From: JBJSXF01 sp046086225
Lineage (GTDB): Bacteria; Actinomycetota; Acidimicrobiia; IMCC26256; PALSA-610
Assembly (NCBI GenBank): GCA_046086225.1
Contig: JBJSXF010000097.1
Span: forward strand, 1-17,600
DNA: 17,600 nucleotides
Reading direction: 5' to 3'
Each line of letters begins with the position of its first letter. The first letter of the stretch is position 1. The notes beneath the pieces were generated by a model. That model had not been told where the DNA came from. It saw only the letters and a list, made by a program, of their open reading frames with translations, and searched no databases. A program made the position numbers and the translations under genes. Below are positions 1-6,702 of the stretch, piece after piece.

Positions 1-1
1 C

Positions 2-310
2 GACCCGTTGCCGACGACCGCGGCCGCGCTGCGGGCCTGGGTACGCGAGCACCCCGATGTCGCCGACAGCCCCGGGCGCCGCGAGACCCACCACTTCCTC
101 GCTTCGCCGCCGCTGTCGTTCGAGTACCGGCTGCCGTACGCCGTGCTCCACCAGGGCGCCCTGGCGATCGTGCCCCGAACGCTCCGACCGCTTTCGACCC
201 CACCGCTCCCGCTCGCCGCCGATGCGGCCTGGTGCACGGCTACGGCGCTGCGCATCGTGCTCGGACCGTCGCCGCGCGTACGCGAGGCCGAGCGCCGGGC
301 CGCGGGCTGA
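2..310 (+). CDS. C-terminal part of an MpaB/DUF2236-type oxygenase (cut by window edge)
   Basis: The reading frame is open from the left edge (base 2) to the TGA at 308-310. About 102 C-terminal residues are visible and the true start lies outside the window. The visible part has features of the tail of the oxygenase-MpaB/DUF2236 (latex-clearing-protein-like) family: a helix with LRAWVREH, then ASPPLSFEYRLPYAVLHQ, a small hydrophobic segment with IVPRTLRPL, and a family-like end containing RIVLGPSPRVREAE. Members are usually about 250-300 aa haem-containing or putative oxygenases; the proposed haem-ligand region would lie upstream of the window. The gene converges on the DUF1295 gene with only 22 bp between the stops. 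The assignment rests on the pattern of the tail alone. Confidence 0.55.
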   Translation, partial: DPLPTTAAALRAWVREHPDVADSPGRRETHHFLASPPLSFEYRLPYAVLHQGALAIVPRTLRPLSTPPLPLAADAAWCTATALRIVLGPSPRVREAERRAAG

Positions 311-332
311 GCCGCGGTCTCGCCCGGAGGAC

Positions 333-1208
333 TCAGTCGGCGCGGCGCGGGCGCGGCACGAGGGCCGGCGTGCGGGCGGCATAATCCGCGAAGCCCGGAC
401 GCCGCTCGGTGCTCCGCCGATCCATCATCGGGATGCTCGCACCCCGGATCATCGCCGTGATCGCGAGCGCACCCACGACCGTCCACCACGACCCGGCGTC
501 CGCAGCGAGGCCGGCGAGCCAGAGCGACCACCAGAAGGTGACCTCACCGAAGTAGTTGGGGTGCCGACTGAGTCGCCAGAGCCCCACGTCGACGATCTGG
601 CCGGGCTGCTTCGTGCGGTTGAAGGCCCGGAGCTGCAGGTCGGCGACGCCTTCGATCGCGACCGCCCCGAGGCCGACCACGAAGGCGATCCACGCCAACG
701 GTCCGACCGAACCGTCACCGTCGTGGATCGCGGTGACGAGCGGCAGCGAGCCCAGGTAGACGGTCGCCGCGGGAACCAGGTGCACGCCGAACAGCGAGAT
801 CAGCGGTTTCGGTCCTTTCTCGTACATGTCGAGGTAGCGCCAGTCCTCGTGACCGAGCCCCGGCCACGCCGTGGCCCAGTTCGCGGTGAGGCGCACCCCC
901 CACAGGATCACGAAGGCGAGGACGAGCCACTGACGCAGCCCCGGATCGCCATCGGCGGTCACCGTCAGCCAGACCGCACCGACGACCGGGAGCACGCTCC
1001 ACCAGGCGTCGAACATCGAGCCGTTGTCGACGGCCAGGCTCCAGCAGTAGATGACGAGCGCGGACCCGAGGTAGCAAGCGCCGAGACCGACCGCCGGGCC
1101 GTCGACTGCCGTCGCCGCGACGAGGCCGACCCCGACTGCGGTGACGTACGCGACCGCGACGACGCCGAGCGACGCGCCCCGGCCGAGCTGCCCGATTCGT
1201 GTGCGCAT
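333..1208 (-). CDS. DUF1295 family integral membrane protein (steroid 5-alpha-reductase/ICMT-like fold)
   Basis: A 291-residue polytopic membrane protein starting at ATG 1208. Hallmarks of DUF1295, which is related to the C-terminal domain of 3-oxo-5-alpha-steroid 4-dehydrogenase and to isoprenylcysteine methyltransferases, are in order: NGSMFDAWWSVLP (about residues 62-74), VRLTANWATAWPGLGHEDWRY (about 105-125) and RHPNYFGEVTFWW (about 215-227). The last is the cofactor-binding-type motif of this superfamily. Length is normal for the family. The start is supported by a purine-rich AGGGGGA just upstream, overlapping the stop region of the substrate-binding protein gene. The 11-bp gap to that gene implies co-transcription. 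The substrate is unknown; lipid or fatty-acyl modification is the usual guess for these proteins and is not shown here. Confidence 0.88.
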   Translation of the reverse strand: MRTRIGQLGRGASLGVVAVAYVTAVGVGLVAATAVDGPAVGLGACYLGSALVIYCWSLAVDNGSMFDAWWSVLPVVGAVWLTVTADGDPGLRQWLVLAFVILWGVRLTANWATAWPGLGHEDWRYLDMYEKGPKPLISLFGVHLVPAATVYLGSLPLVTAIHDGDGSVGPLAWIAFVVGLGAVAIEGVADLQLRAFNRTKQPGQIVDVGLWRLSRHPNYFGEVTFWWSLWLAGLAADAGSWWTVVGALAITAMIRGASIPMMDRRSTERRPGFADYAARTPALVPRPRRAD

Positions 1209-1219
1209 CCCGGTCCCCC

Positions 1220-2500
1220 TCAGTCCGCGAACTTCCGGGTGACGACCGGCGCCCAGGCGCCGTCCCGCACCGTGTAGATGGTGAGTATTCGGTTCGTGGT
1301 GTCGCCGTACTCGTCGAAGCCGATCGCCCCGGTCACCGCGCCCCGGGCGAATCCGTCCGGAGCATCGTTCAGGGTGCGCTCGACCGCCGCGACCGGCTCG
1401 GACGTCGCTGTCCCCAGCCCCGCGATCACCGCCGCCCGCACGTTCGAATCCACCCGATCGACCTCGGCGAGCGCCGTCGTGAGCACCTGGAGCACGATCG
1501 CCGTGGCGTCGTACGCGTACGGGCCATAGTTCGACGGCGGGGCCCCGAAGTCGGCCCGTTCGTACGCGGCGACGAAGACATCGCCGTTCGGCTGCTGCTC
1601 GACGGGCGAGCCGACCGAGCTGGCCAGGTCGCCCGCCGCGCCCGCGGCGCCGACGGCCGTGATGTACTCGGGTGCCGCGATGCCGTCACCGCCCATGAGC
1701 GGGACGGTGACGTCAGCGGCGAGCAGTTGCCGCTTGAGCGCCGCCGCCGGCTCGTAGTCGCCCGCGTAGAACACGACGTCGGGGCGCGCCGCCGCGATCC
1801 TCCCGACCACGGGCCCGCCGTCGGCACCGACGTCGGGCACGACCTCGGAGAGCGCCACCGTGCCACCGGCCGCGGTGAAAGCGTCCCGGAAGGCTTCGGC
1901 CTGGAGCCGGTTCACTTCCTTCGGATCGGCAATGACGGCCGCCGTCCGGAACCCCGCGTCCTCGTAGGCGTAGCGGGCCAGGAAGGGGCCCTGCTCGGCC
2001 TCGGTCGCCACCATGCGGAAGTAGCTCGCGAACTGACGCTCGGGCGCTGCCGGGTCGGAGCCGCGGGTGAGCTCCGGATCGGTGTTGGCGGGCGAGATCA
2101 CGGCGATGCCCGCCTCGGAGAACTTCGGGGCGATGACGGCGGCGACTCCCGAGTTCGCCGGTCCGATCACGGCGACCACGCTCGGGTCCTCGATGAGCTC
2201 CGCCGCATTGCGCCCACCGACGTCGGGGTCGGACGAATCGTCGACCACTGCCACTTCGATCTTCCAGCCCGGGAGGAGCCCGACCGCGTTCGCCTGATCG
2301 ACGGCGAGCCGCACCGAGTTCCGGATGCCGATCCCGTAATCGGTGAGGCCCTCCTCGATCGGGACCTCGACTCCGATCGTGACGACCTTCTCGGGCGCGA
2401 CATCGGAGCCCGAGGTGCCGGCAGAGTCGTCGGAGCAGGCGACGAGCCCCGCCGGGACGAGTCCGACGAGCAGAGCGATCGCGAGACGCCTCAGGTACAT
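1220..2500 (-). CDS. ABC transporter substrate-binding lipoprotein, branched-chain amino acid (LivK/Peripla_BP_6) type
   Basis: A 426-residue protein from ATG 2500. A Lys/Arg-poor but typical lipoprotein signal ends in the lipobox LVAC (Cys22), followed by a Ser/Asp/Gly-rich linker, so the protein should be lipid-anchored outside the membrane. The mature part has the type-I periplasmic-binding fold of the LivK family: TIGVEVPIEEG (about 41-51), RLAVDQANAVGLLPG, VAVVDDSSDP, VVAVIGPANSGVAAVIAPKFSEAGIAVISP in segments (about 108-137), and YAYDATAIVLQVL near the end. The ORF could be extended upstream to about 2752, but that would overlap the GNAT gene and bury the signal peptide. The chosen ATG has a GGGGGAG Shine-Dalgarno at good distance. 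No permease or ATPase gene lies in the window, so this is a lone receptor here. The ligand is unknown; many actinobacterial paralogues bind amino acids, amides or other organics. Confidence 0.9.
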   Translation of the reverse strand: MYLRRLAIALLVGLVPAGLVACSDDSAGTSGSDVAPEKVVTIGVEVPIEEGLTDYGIGIRNSVRLAVDQANAVGLLPGWKIEVAVVDDSSDPDVGGRNAAELIEDPSVVAVIGPANSGVAAVIAPKFSEAGIAVISPANTDPELTRGSDPAAPERQFASYFRMVATEAEQGPFLARYAYEDAGFRTAAVIADPKEVNRLQAEAFRDAFTAAGGTVALSEVVPDVGADGGPVVGRIAAARPDVVFYAGDYEPAAALKRQLLAADVTVPLMGGDGIAAPEYITAVGAAGAAGDLASSVGSPVEQQPNGDVFVAAYERADFGAPPSNYGPYAYDATAIVLQVLTTALAEVDRVDSNVRAAVIAGLGTATSEPVAAVERTLNDAPDGFARGAVTGAIGFDEYGDTTNRILTIYTVRDGAWAPVVTRKFAD

Positions 2501-2568
2501 GGTGCTCCCCCGGAAAGCAGACCGGCGGAGCCTACCGAGCCCCGGCGACCCGGAGCCGGTGACGAGCG

Positions 2569-4086
2569 CTACTCGTCGGCGTCGGTGGGGAGCGCGGCGA
2601 GCAACTGCTGGCGCCGGGCCTGCCGGCGACGCTCCCGTGTCGCCGCGTCTCCGAGCTCCCGGGCCTGGGCCATCACGAGGTGGGCGAAATCCTCGATCCG
2701 ATCGTCGGCGTACACCCATTCCGAGTCGTCGATCTCGGGGTCGCGCACCCACTGCAGGATGAGGGCGTCGCCGATCGCCCCGTAGCGGGGGATGATCGCC
2801 GAGAACCCGAGCTGCAGCGCACCGAGCCCGGCGCCGACCGTGGCCAGAGCCGTCTGGGTCGCCGGGAGGTACACCCGCACCATCTCGGCCCCCGCCCGGC
2901 GGAGCTGACCGAGCGCCGCGTCCACCGCCTCGATGAGGTCGAGGCCGACGACCGGCACCCGGATCGCGCCGATCTGGTTGAGCGAATCGTAGGACGAGGT
3001 CACCGTCGATGCCGCCGGCGCATCGGCCGTGCCGCGCACGACACCGTGCTCACGCGGCCAGTCGGTCGCCGCGTGGACGTGGCGCACGAGCGGTTCGTAC
3101 ACCGACGGGATCCACCAGGTCGCCGGCTCCATCTCGACGAGCGGACGGTGGGTCGCGAGCAGCGAGCTGCGGCGATCGAGGAGCCCGTCGGTGAAGTCGA
3201 CCTGCTGGATCGGCCCGCGTACGTTGAGGTAGAGACCGACGAGCTGACCGCCGCTGCGCAACGACATACGCTGGGTCACCGCGTGGGTGAGCACCGGCTC
3301 GCCGAGCATGGTGATCGTGCCGTTCTGCGCGACGTAGTCCCCGAAGCCCACGAGTACCTGCTCGAGGAGGCCGCGCCGCCGGAAGCGCGGGTCGGTGACC
3401 GCTGCGCCCACCATCACCGCACCTTCGGCGACCTCGACCCAGCCGCAGTGGGCGACGACCTCACCGTCGGCATCGACGGCGACGCCGCCGTTGCGGGTTC
3501 CTTCGGTGATCGCCGCCGCCAAGCGATCGGGGAAGTACATCTCGGAATAGGGGTAGCTCCACCCGTAGCAGCGGTAGATGCACCGGGTGAGGGCCGGCGC
3601 ATCCTCGGCGGTGAGGGCGCGGACCGTCACCGGCGCATCGACCAGCGGCGCGTCCTCGGCGATCACCTCGAGGTCACCGGCTTCGACGACCCGGGTGTGC
3701 GCCGGCAGGGGGATCCGGGCGACGGTGACGTTCCCGGTGCCCTCGGCACCGCCGTCTGCACCGGAGAGCAAGCCGAGGTCGACGAGCGCGAGCACCTCGG
3801 CCGCCGGGCCGATCACCGGCTCACCGGCGTCCCGGACCGAGAACGCGACCTCGGTGCCGTCGACGGCGACCGACAGCGACACCGTGGCCCGGGCCCGATC
3901 CACCGACGAGCGGCGGACGGCGTCGTCCCCGAGGAGCCGGACCGCCAGCGCCGCGACTTCGGCGCCCCCGCCGTGCCGACCGGCGACCGATCGGGCGACA
4001 TCGGCCAGCACCGAGACCCCGTCGGCATCGGCGGGTGCCGAGATGGTCGTCGTGCCGCTCACCGGGCTGCCTCCGTCCGCTTCCAC
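2569..4086 (-). CDS. Fused degenerate RsbW-like HATPase domain plus GNAT N-acetyltransferase
   Basis: A 505-residue protein with two recognisable parts. Residues about 25-130 resemble the GHKL/HATPase fold of anti-sigma-factor-type serine kinases: SVRDAGEPV (83-91) matches the DxGxP box, and GNVTVARIPLP (118-128) matches the last strands. The Asn-bearing N-box and the glycine-rich lid are not visible, so ATP binding is doubtful. Residues about 152-300 are a GNAT domain: TVRALTAED, the diagnostic CIYRCYGWSYPYSEMYFPDR (169-188) and the acetyl-CoA loop RFRRRGLLEQVL (235-246). The C-terminal part (about 300-505) is typical of long members. This HATPase-GNAT arrangement is a known but little-studied architecture. 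The start is GTG 4086 with GGAGG six bases upstream; a second GTG at 4062 also has GGAGG and cannot be excluded. The gene appears monocistronic; its substrate is unknown. Confidence 0.75.
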   Translation of the reverse strand: MEADGGSPVSGTTTISAPADADGVSVLADVARSVAGRHGGGAEVAALAVRLLGDDAVRRSSVDRARATVSLSVAVDGTEVAFSVRDAGEPVIGPAAEVLALVDLGLLSGADGGAEGTGNVTVARIPLPAHTRVVEAGDLEVIAEDAPLVDAPVTVRALTAEDAPALTRCIYRCYGWSYPYSEMYFPDRLAAAITEGTRNGGVAVDADGEVVAHCGWVEVAEGAVMVGAAVTDPRFRRRGLLEQVLVGFGDYVAQNGTITMLGEPVLTHAVTQRMSLRSGGQLVGLYLNVRGPIQQVDFTDGLLDRRSSLLATHRPLVEMEPATWWIPSVYEPLVRHVHAATDWPREHGVVRGTADAPAASTVTSSYDSLNQIGAIRVPVVGLDLIEAVDAALGQLRRAGAEMVRVYLPATQTALATVGAGLGALQLGFSAIIPRYGAIGDALILQWVRDPEIDDSEWVYADDRIEDFAHLVMAQARELGDAATRERRRQARRQQLLAALPTDADE

Positions 4087-4110
4087 CGTGACCTCCGAGC
4101 TCGAGCGGGC

Positions 4111-4137
4111 AGGCCGACGGTTCCCCCGAACCGGCCT
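4111..4137 (-). promoter_or_regulatory. Hairpin in the 5' leader of the HATPase-GNAT gene
   Basis: A perfect 6-bp inverted repeat, CGGTTC (4118-4123) and GAACCG (4128-4133), with a CCCC loop. It is extended after a 3-base bulge by AGGC (4111-4114) pairing with GCCT (4134-4137). It sits 25 bases upstream of the GTG start, inside the presumed 5' leader. A TANNNT hexamer (TAATCT, minus strand, 4156-4161) lies just upstream and could be the -10 element. The role is unknown; it could be an operator or a leader RNA hairpin. Confidence 0.35.
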
Positions 4138-4180
4138 GACGACCGCAGTGACGGGAGATTACGCACCACCGGCACCTCCG

Positions 4181-4233
4181 GACGCGGGCGGGGTGGGGCA
4201 CGCCGAAGCGCACCCCACCCCGTCGCCTGCGTC
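4181..4233 (-). terminator. Strong GC hairpin after the RTX gene, probable terminator
   Basis: GGGGTGGGG (4190-4198) is perfectly complementary to CCCCACCCC (4213-4221). Inner pairs CGC/GCG close a CGAA loop (4201-4210), and outer pairs GACGC (4181-4185) and GCGTC (4229-4233) flank the stem. The structure begins about 25 bases past the RTX stop codon in the direction of transcription. There is no T-tract, which is common for terminators in GC-rich actinobacteria, so termination is inferred from the strength and position of the stem. Confidence 0.55.
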
Positions 4234-4257
4234 CCGGGAGGGATCAGGACGAATCGC

Positions 4258-5259
4258 TCAGGCGGCCGGAGTCGCCATCACGAAGAGCGCAGCCAGCCCG
4301 TAGGTCGTCGTGGGCACGGCGTTGACGATTACCTGGTCACCGACGGTGATCACACCGTCGGGGAGCCGCAGGGTCGCCGCCACTCGGGTGTTGAAGGTCA
4401 CCGTCGTCGCGCCGCCGACGGGCGGGGCGAAGCTCGCCATCCACGACGCCGCCTCGGCCGAGGAAACCCAGGGCTCGATGCCGACCGGGCCGGTGGTGAT
4501 CACGAGCACGCCGGCGGTCGGGTTGTAGGAGGTGACCCGACCGGTGAAGAGCGGGATGTCCTTGACGAGCTTCTTGCAGTCGATCCCCTGGATGTCGCCG
4601 AGACCGGCGATGACCATGGTCTTGCCCGGACCGCAGCGGATCACGTCGGCGCCGTCGCCGCCGTCGAGCGTGTTGTCGCCGTCGCCCCCGTCGACGACGT
4701 CCTTGCCGCCCTTGCCCTTGATCAGGTCGCGGCCGGCCCGGCCCTGGAGCACGTTCGGACGGTCGTCGCCGACGATGATGTCGGCACCGGCACCGCCGGT
4801 GATGTTCTCGACGTCGGCGGCGACGTTGTCGCCCTCGCCGGGCGCGCCGTCATCGGCGATGCCGTCGATGTCGGCTTCGATGCCCGCGAGGTGGTCCTCG
4901 TAGGAAGCGGTGTCGATGCCGGGTCCGCCGCGCAGCACGTCGGCCCCGGCACCACCCATGAGGAGGTCGTTGCCGTAGCCGCCGCTGATCACGTCGCGGC
5001 CCGGGCCGCCGAGCAGGGCGTCGTCGCTGCCGAGCCCGACCAGCACGTCGTTGCCGGCGAGTCCGCAGATGACGTCGGGACCCTCGGTTCCCTGGAGCAC
5101 GTCGTTGCCGATCGTGCCGACCACTGTGCAGACCCGACCGGCGACCGTCACCGGAACTGCGCCGACCGCCGGGCGGGCGGCGCCGAGCGCTCCGGCCGCC
5201 ACTCCGATCACGATGGCCGCCGGTGCGGCCCACACTCGCCTCGTCTTGAGCAGATTCAT
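4258..5259 (-). CDS. Secreted RTX calcium-binding repeat protein
   Basis: A 333-residue protein from ATG 5259, which has a strong AGGAGGGA Shine-Dalgarno; an in-frame extension to 5388 lacks any secretion signal and is rejected. Residues 1-34 form a Sec signal peptide (basic LLKTRR start, AIVIGVAAGALGAA core, cleavage near AVGA). Residues about 48-122 and 155-210 are RTX nonapeptides of the GGxGxDxhx type (for example GNDVLVGLGSDDALLGG and GGAGADVLRGGPGID), which form a Ca2+-loaded beta-roll outside the cell. A short acidic break (about 123-154) separates the two blocks. Cysteines 44, 65, 209 and 228 flank the repeats and could form disulfides. The C-terminal domain (about 236-333) is beta-rich, with VTSYNPTAGVLVITTGPVG and VITVGDQVIVNAV, and resembles small OB/DUF5666-like folds. 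No toxin, protease or lipase domain is visible, so a structural or adhesive role is likelier. The protein lacks a type-I secretion tail and is predicted to be Sec-exported. Confidence 0.87.
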   Translation of the reverse strand: MNLLKTRRVWAAPAAIVIGVAAGALGAARPAVGAVPVTVAGRVCTVVGTIGNDVLQGTEGPDVICGLAGNDVLVGLGSDDALLGGPGRDVISGGYGNDLLMGGAGADVLRGGPGIDTASYEDHLAGIEADIDGIADDGAPGEGDNVAADVENITGGAGADIIVGDDRPNVLQGRAGRDLIKGKGGKDVVDGGDGDNTLDGGDGADVIRCGPGKTMVIAGLGDIQGIDCKKLVKDIPLFTGRVTSYNPTAGVLVITTGPVGIEPWVSSAEAASWMASFAPPVGGATTVTFNTRVAATLRLPDGVITVGDQVIVNAVPTTTYGLAALFVMATPAA

Positions 5260-5372
5260 CTCTCGTTCCCTCCTGCGGTCCCGCCGGGGGCGGGCCCCAG
5301 CGCTATCGGCGCCGACGGCCGGGGCCTTGAGCCCGGGTTGTCCGATGCGCCGGGAACGAGCCTGCGGCGAGG

Positions 5373-5409
5373 GACGTATCGGTCCCACTGGCCAGGTGGC
5401 CGATACGTC
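5373..5409. promoter_or_regulatory. Long inverted repeat upstream of the RTX gene
   Basis: GACGTATCGG (5373-5382) and CCGATACGTC (5400-5409) form a perfect 10-bp inverted repeat. Inside it, CCAC (5385-5388) pairs with GTGG (5396-5399) around a TGGCCA core, leaving only a two-base asymmetry. It lies about 114 bases upstream of the RTX start and about 88 bases beyond the heliorhodopsin stop. It could be an operator for the RTX gene or a stem-loop in its leader. No T-tract follows on either strand. Confidence 0.5.
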
Positions 5410-5456
5410 GGCCCGGGGTTCGCCGAGCGTGGGACTGCGGTGACGGAGCGCGCGTG

Positions 5457-5485
5457 AAAACCGCCCCGAAGGCCGGTCCGAGCGG
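5457..5485 (-). terminator. Possible intrinsic terminator of the heliorhodopsin gene
   Basis: Reading the minus strand downstream of the heliorhodopsin stop, CCGC (5482-5485) can pair with GCGG (5461-5464), with an inner CCG/CGG, immediately followed by TTTT (5457-5460). This is the only stem followed by a T-run I found in the window. The stem is interrupted, so confidence is moderate to low. Confidence 0.4.
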
Positions 5486-5496
5486 TCAGGAACCGG

Positions 5497-6264
5497 TCAG
5501 GTGAGGGTGCCGGCGAAGACCTGCCAGGCGAGGAGGCTCTTGGCCACGAGGCTGAGCACGAGGTACGCCTGCTCGCCGAACAGGTAGTCGGCGAACCGGC
5601 CCCGCCGGCGGTACTGGAGCCACTGGTTGACCGCGAAGCAGTTGAAGAGCAGGAAGAGCGACACGAAGATCACGTAGACGAAGCCGGGCACTCCGTCGGC
5701 CTTCGCGCTCGAGACCACGATCGCCACGGTGATCACCACCCACGGCACCGCCCCGACGACGCACCCCAACGTGAACGGCAGCCAGCTGACCCGCTCACGA
5801 TCCTGATTGACGCGCTCCATGAGGTAGCCGAACCCGATCATCGCTGCGTTCGCCGCGAAGAGCCCGATGACCGCATAGAGGTCGGTGACCCCGGTGAGCA
5901 TCGCGATGAGCACCACCATCACCGAGGCGCTCACCGAGTACTCCGCCCAGCGGGCGACGTTGATGCCGCGCCGGAGGTTCGCCTCGTACCACGGCCGAGC
6001 CGCGGTGGCGACGAGGAGGTGGTCGATCGCGGCGAGCAACAGGAAGGCGCCGATCGCGTACGCGAAACCCAGGTCGAAGAACGTCGCCTCCTCGACGAGC
6101 GGAGTGCCCGGCGGACCGGTCTGCACCGCGGCGACGACCGGAATGGCGAACCCGTTCCCGAGGGCGACGATCGCAACTGCCTGGGCGAGGTGGGCGACCC
6201 CGACCCCGAGGTTCCAGCGACGCAGACGGCGCATTCGGGGGGCATCGACGGCGGGAACGCTCAT
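5497..6264 (-). CDS. Heliorhodopsin (retinal-binding seven-helix membrane protein)
   Basis: A 255-residue protein with seven hydrophobic helices and the full heliorhodopsin signature. Helix 7 reads YLVLSLVAKSLLAWQVFAGT, with the retinal Schiff-base lysine at Lys242 (Lys241 in reference protein 48C12). Helix 3 reads RWAEYSVSASVM, with the Schiff-base counterion Glu108 (Glu107 in 48C12), Ser112 and Met116. His25 and His82 match the two buried histidines of the family. Helix 6 has SLFLLFNCFAVNQWLQY. These residues come from my recollection of the family, not an alignment run. Heliorhodopsins bind all-trans retinal, sit with the N-terminus in the cytoplasm, have slow photocycles and mostly do not pump protons; signalling or enzyme-regulating roles have been proposed. 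The ATG at 6264 gives the normal length, but no good Shine-Dalgarno precedes it. A TACGAT hexamer ends six bases before it, so the transcript may be leaderless. The gene follows a small winged-helix regulator gene after 57 bp. No retinal synthesis gene lies in the window. Confidence 0.96.
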   Translation of the reverse strand: MSVPAVDAPRMRRLRRWNLGVGVAHLAQAVAIVALGNGFAIPVVAAVQTGPPGTPLVEEATFFDLGFAYAIGAFLLLAAIDHLLVATAARPWYEANLRRGINVARWAEYSVSASVMVVLIAMLTGVTDLYAVIGLFAANAAMIGFGYLMERVNQDRERVSWLPFTLGCVVGAVPWVVITVAIVVSSAKADGVPGFVYVIFVSLFLLFNCFAVNQWLQYRRRGRFADYLFGEQAYLVLSLVAKSLLAWQVFAGTLT

Positions 6265-6270
6265 GCCCGG

Positions 6271-6276
6271 ATCGTA
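6271..6276 (-). promoter_or_regulatory. Candidate -10 element giving leaderless heliorhodopsin mRNA
   Basis: The minus strand reads TACGAT, matching TANNNT, followed by exactly six bases and the ATG. Transcription would start at or next to the A of ATG. No TTGACA-like -35 is visible at 16-18 bp. The lack of a Shine-Dalgarno fits this reading. Confidence 0.35.
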
Positions 6277-6321
6277 TGGTCCCGATCCCTGCGCACCGGG
6301 TTTCGCACCGTTGCGCTCGGG

Positions 6322-6621
6322 TCAGGCCGGACCCTGGTGATCGAGTACCGCGAGCAGCTCACCGATCCGGTGGTGCGCCTCGGCCGGGTGCCGCATCGGG
6401 AGGTTGCGCTGCACCCGATAGGAGTTGCGGCGTCCCTCCCGGCGCACCTTCAGGTACCCGGCCCCCTCGAGCTCGGAGACGATTCGCTGGGCCGCCCGCT
6501 CGGTGATGCCGACCCGGATCGCGACATCGCGCAGGCGCAGGTCGGGCTCGGCCGCGATCGCGAGCAGGACGTGCGCGTGATTCGTGAGGAAGGTCCACGT
6601 CGGGCTAGCGGGCTCCGGCAC
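6322..6621 (-). CDS. Small winged helix-turn-helix (MarR/ArsR-like) transcriptional regulator
   Basis: A 99-residue protein from GTG 6621, supported by a CAGGAGA Shine-Dalgarno. It is almost entirely one winged-helix domain: WTFLTNHAHVLLAIA (helix 1), LRLRDVAIRVGITERAAQRI (helix-turn-helix, about residues 28-47), SELEGAGYLKVRREGRRNSY (end of recognition helix and wing), then a short tail, LPMRHPAEAHHRIGELLAVL, likely for dimerisation. There is no sensor domain and no metal-binding cysteines. The gene lies between the heliorhodopsin gene (same strand, 57 bp downstream) and the divergent SbtA-like permease. A palindrome at 6644-6660 just upstream of its start is a natural candidate operator for autoregulation. 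Similar single-domain regulators are common in actinobacteria; the ligand is unknown. Confidence 0.85.
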   Translation of the reverse strand: MPEPASPTWTFLTNHAHVLLAIAAEPDLRLRDVAIRVGITERAAQRIVSELEGAGYLKVRREGRRNSYRVQRNLPMRHPAEAHHRIGELLAVLDHQGPA

Positions 6622-6643
6622 CGAGGGTCTCCTGACACGGGAC

Positions 6644-6660
6644 GTCTGCCCGGGGCAGAC
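6644..6660. promoter_or_regulatory. Operator-like palindrome between the regulator and permease genes
   Basis: GTCTGCC (6644-6650), CGG, GGCAGAC (6654-6660) is a perfect 7-bp inverted repeat with a 3-bp centre. It lies 22 bp upstream of the regulator's GTG and just downstream of a TAAGTT hexamer (minus strand, 6670-6675) that could be the regulator's -10. Its size suits a dimeric winged-helix protein. As RNA it would be a small hairpin before the Shine-Dalgarno. Confidence 0.5.
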
Positions 6661-6702
6661 ACGAAGGCGAACTTAGCGCGCCCCGACCCGCACAGGCGCT
6701 TC

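Noticed and set aside
2501..2752. Upstream extension of the receptor ORF to 2752
   Set aside because: It would overlap the GNAT gene by more than 180 bases and place the lipoprotein signal inside the protein; the ATG at 2500 has a good Shine-Dalgarno.
57..2785. Two long plus-strand ORFs opposite the DUF1295 and receptor genes
   Set aside because: Both minus-strand genes have clear family motifs and good starts; the plus-strand products are compositionally biased shadows.
5260..5388. Upstream extension of the RTX ORF to 5388
   Set aside because: The added part is Arg/Pro-rich and would precede the signal peptide; ATG 5259 has a strong Shine-Dalgarno.
2680..5457. A 925-codon plus-strand ORF
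   Set aside because: It is antisense to the HATPase-GNAT and RTX genes and consists of Arg/Asp/Val-rich shadow sequence without domains.
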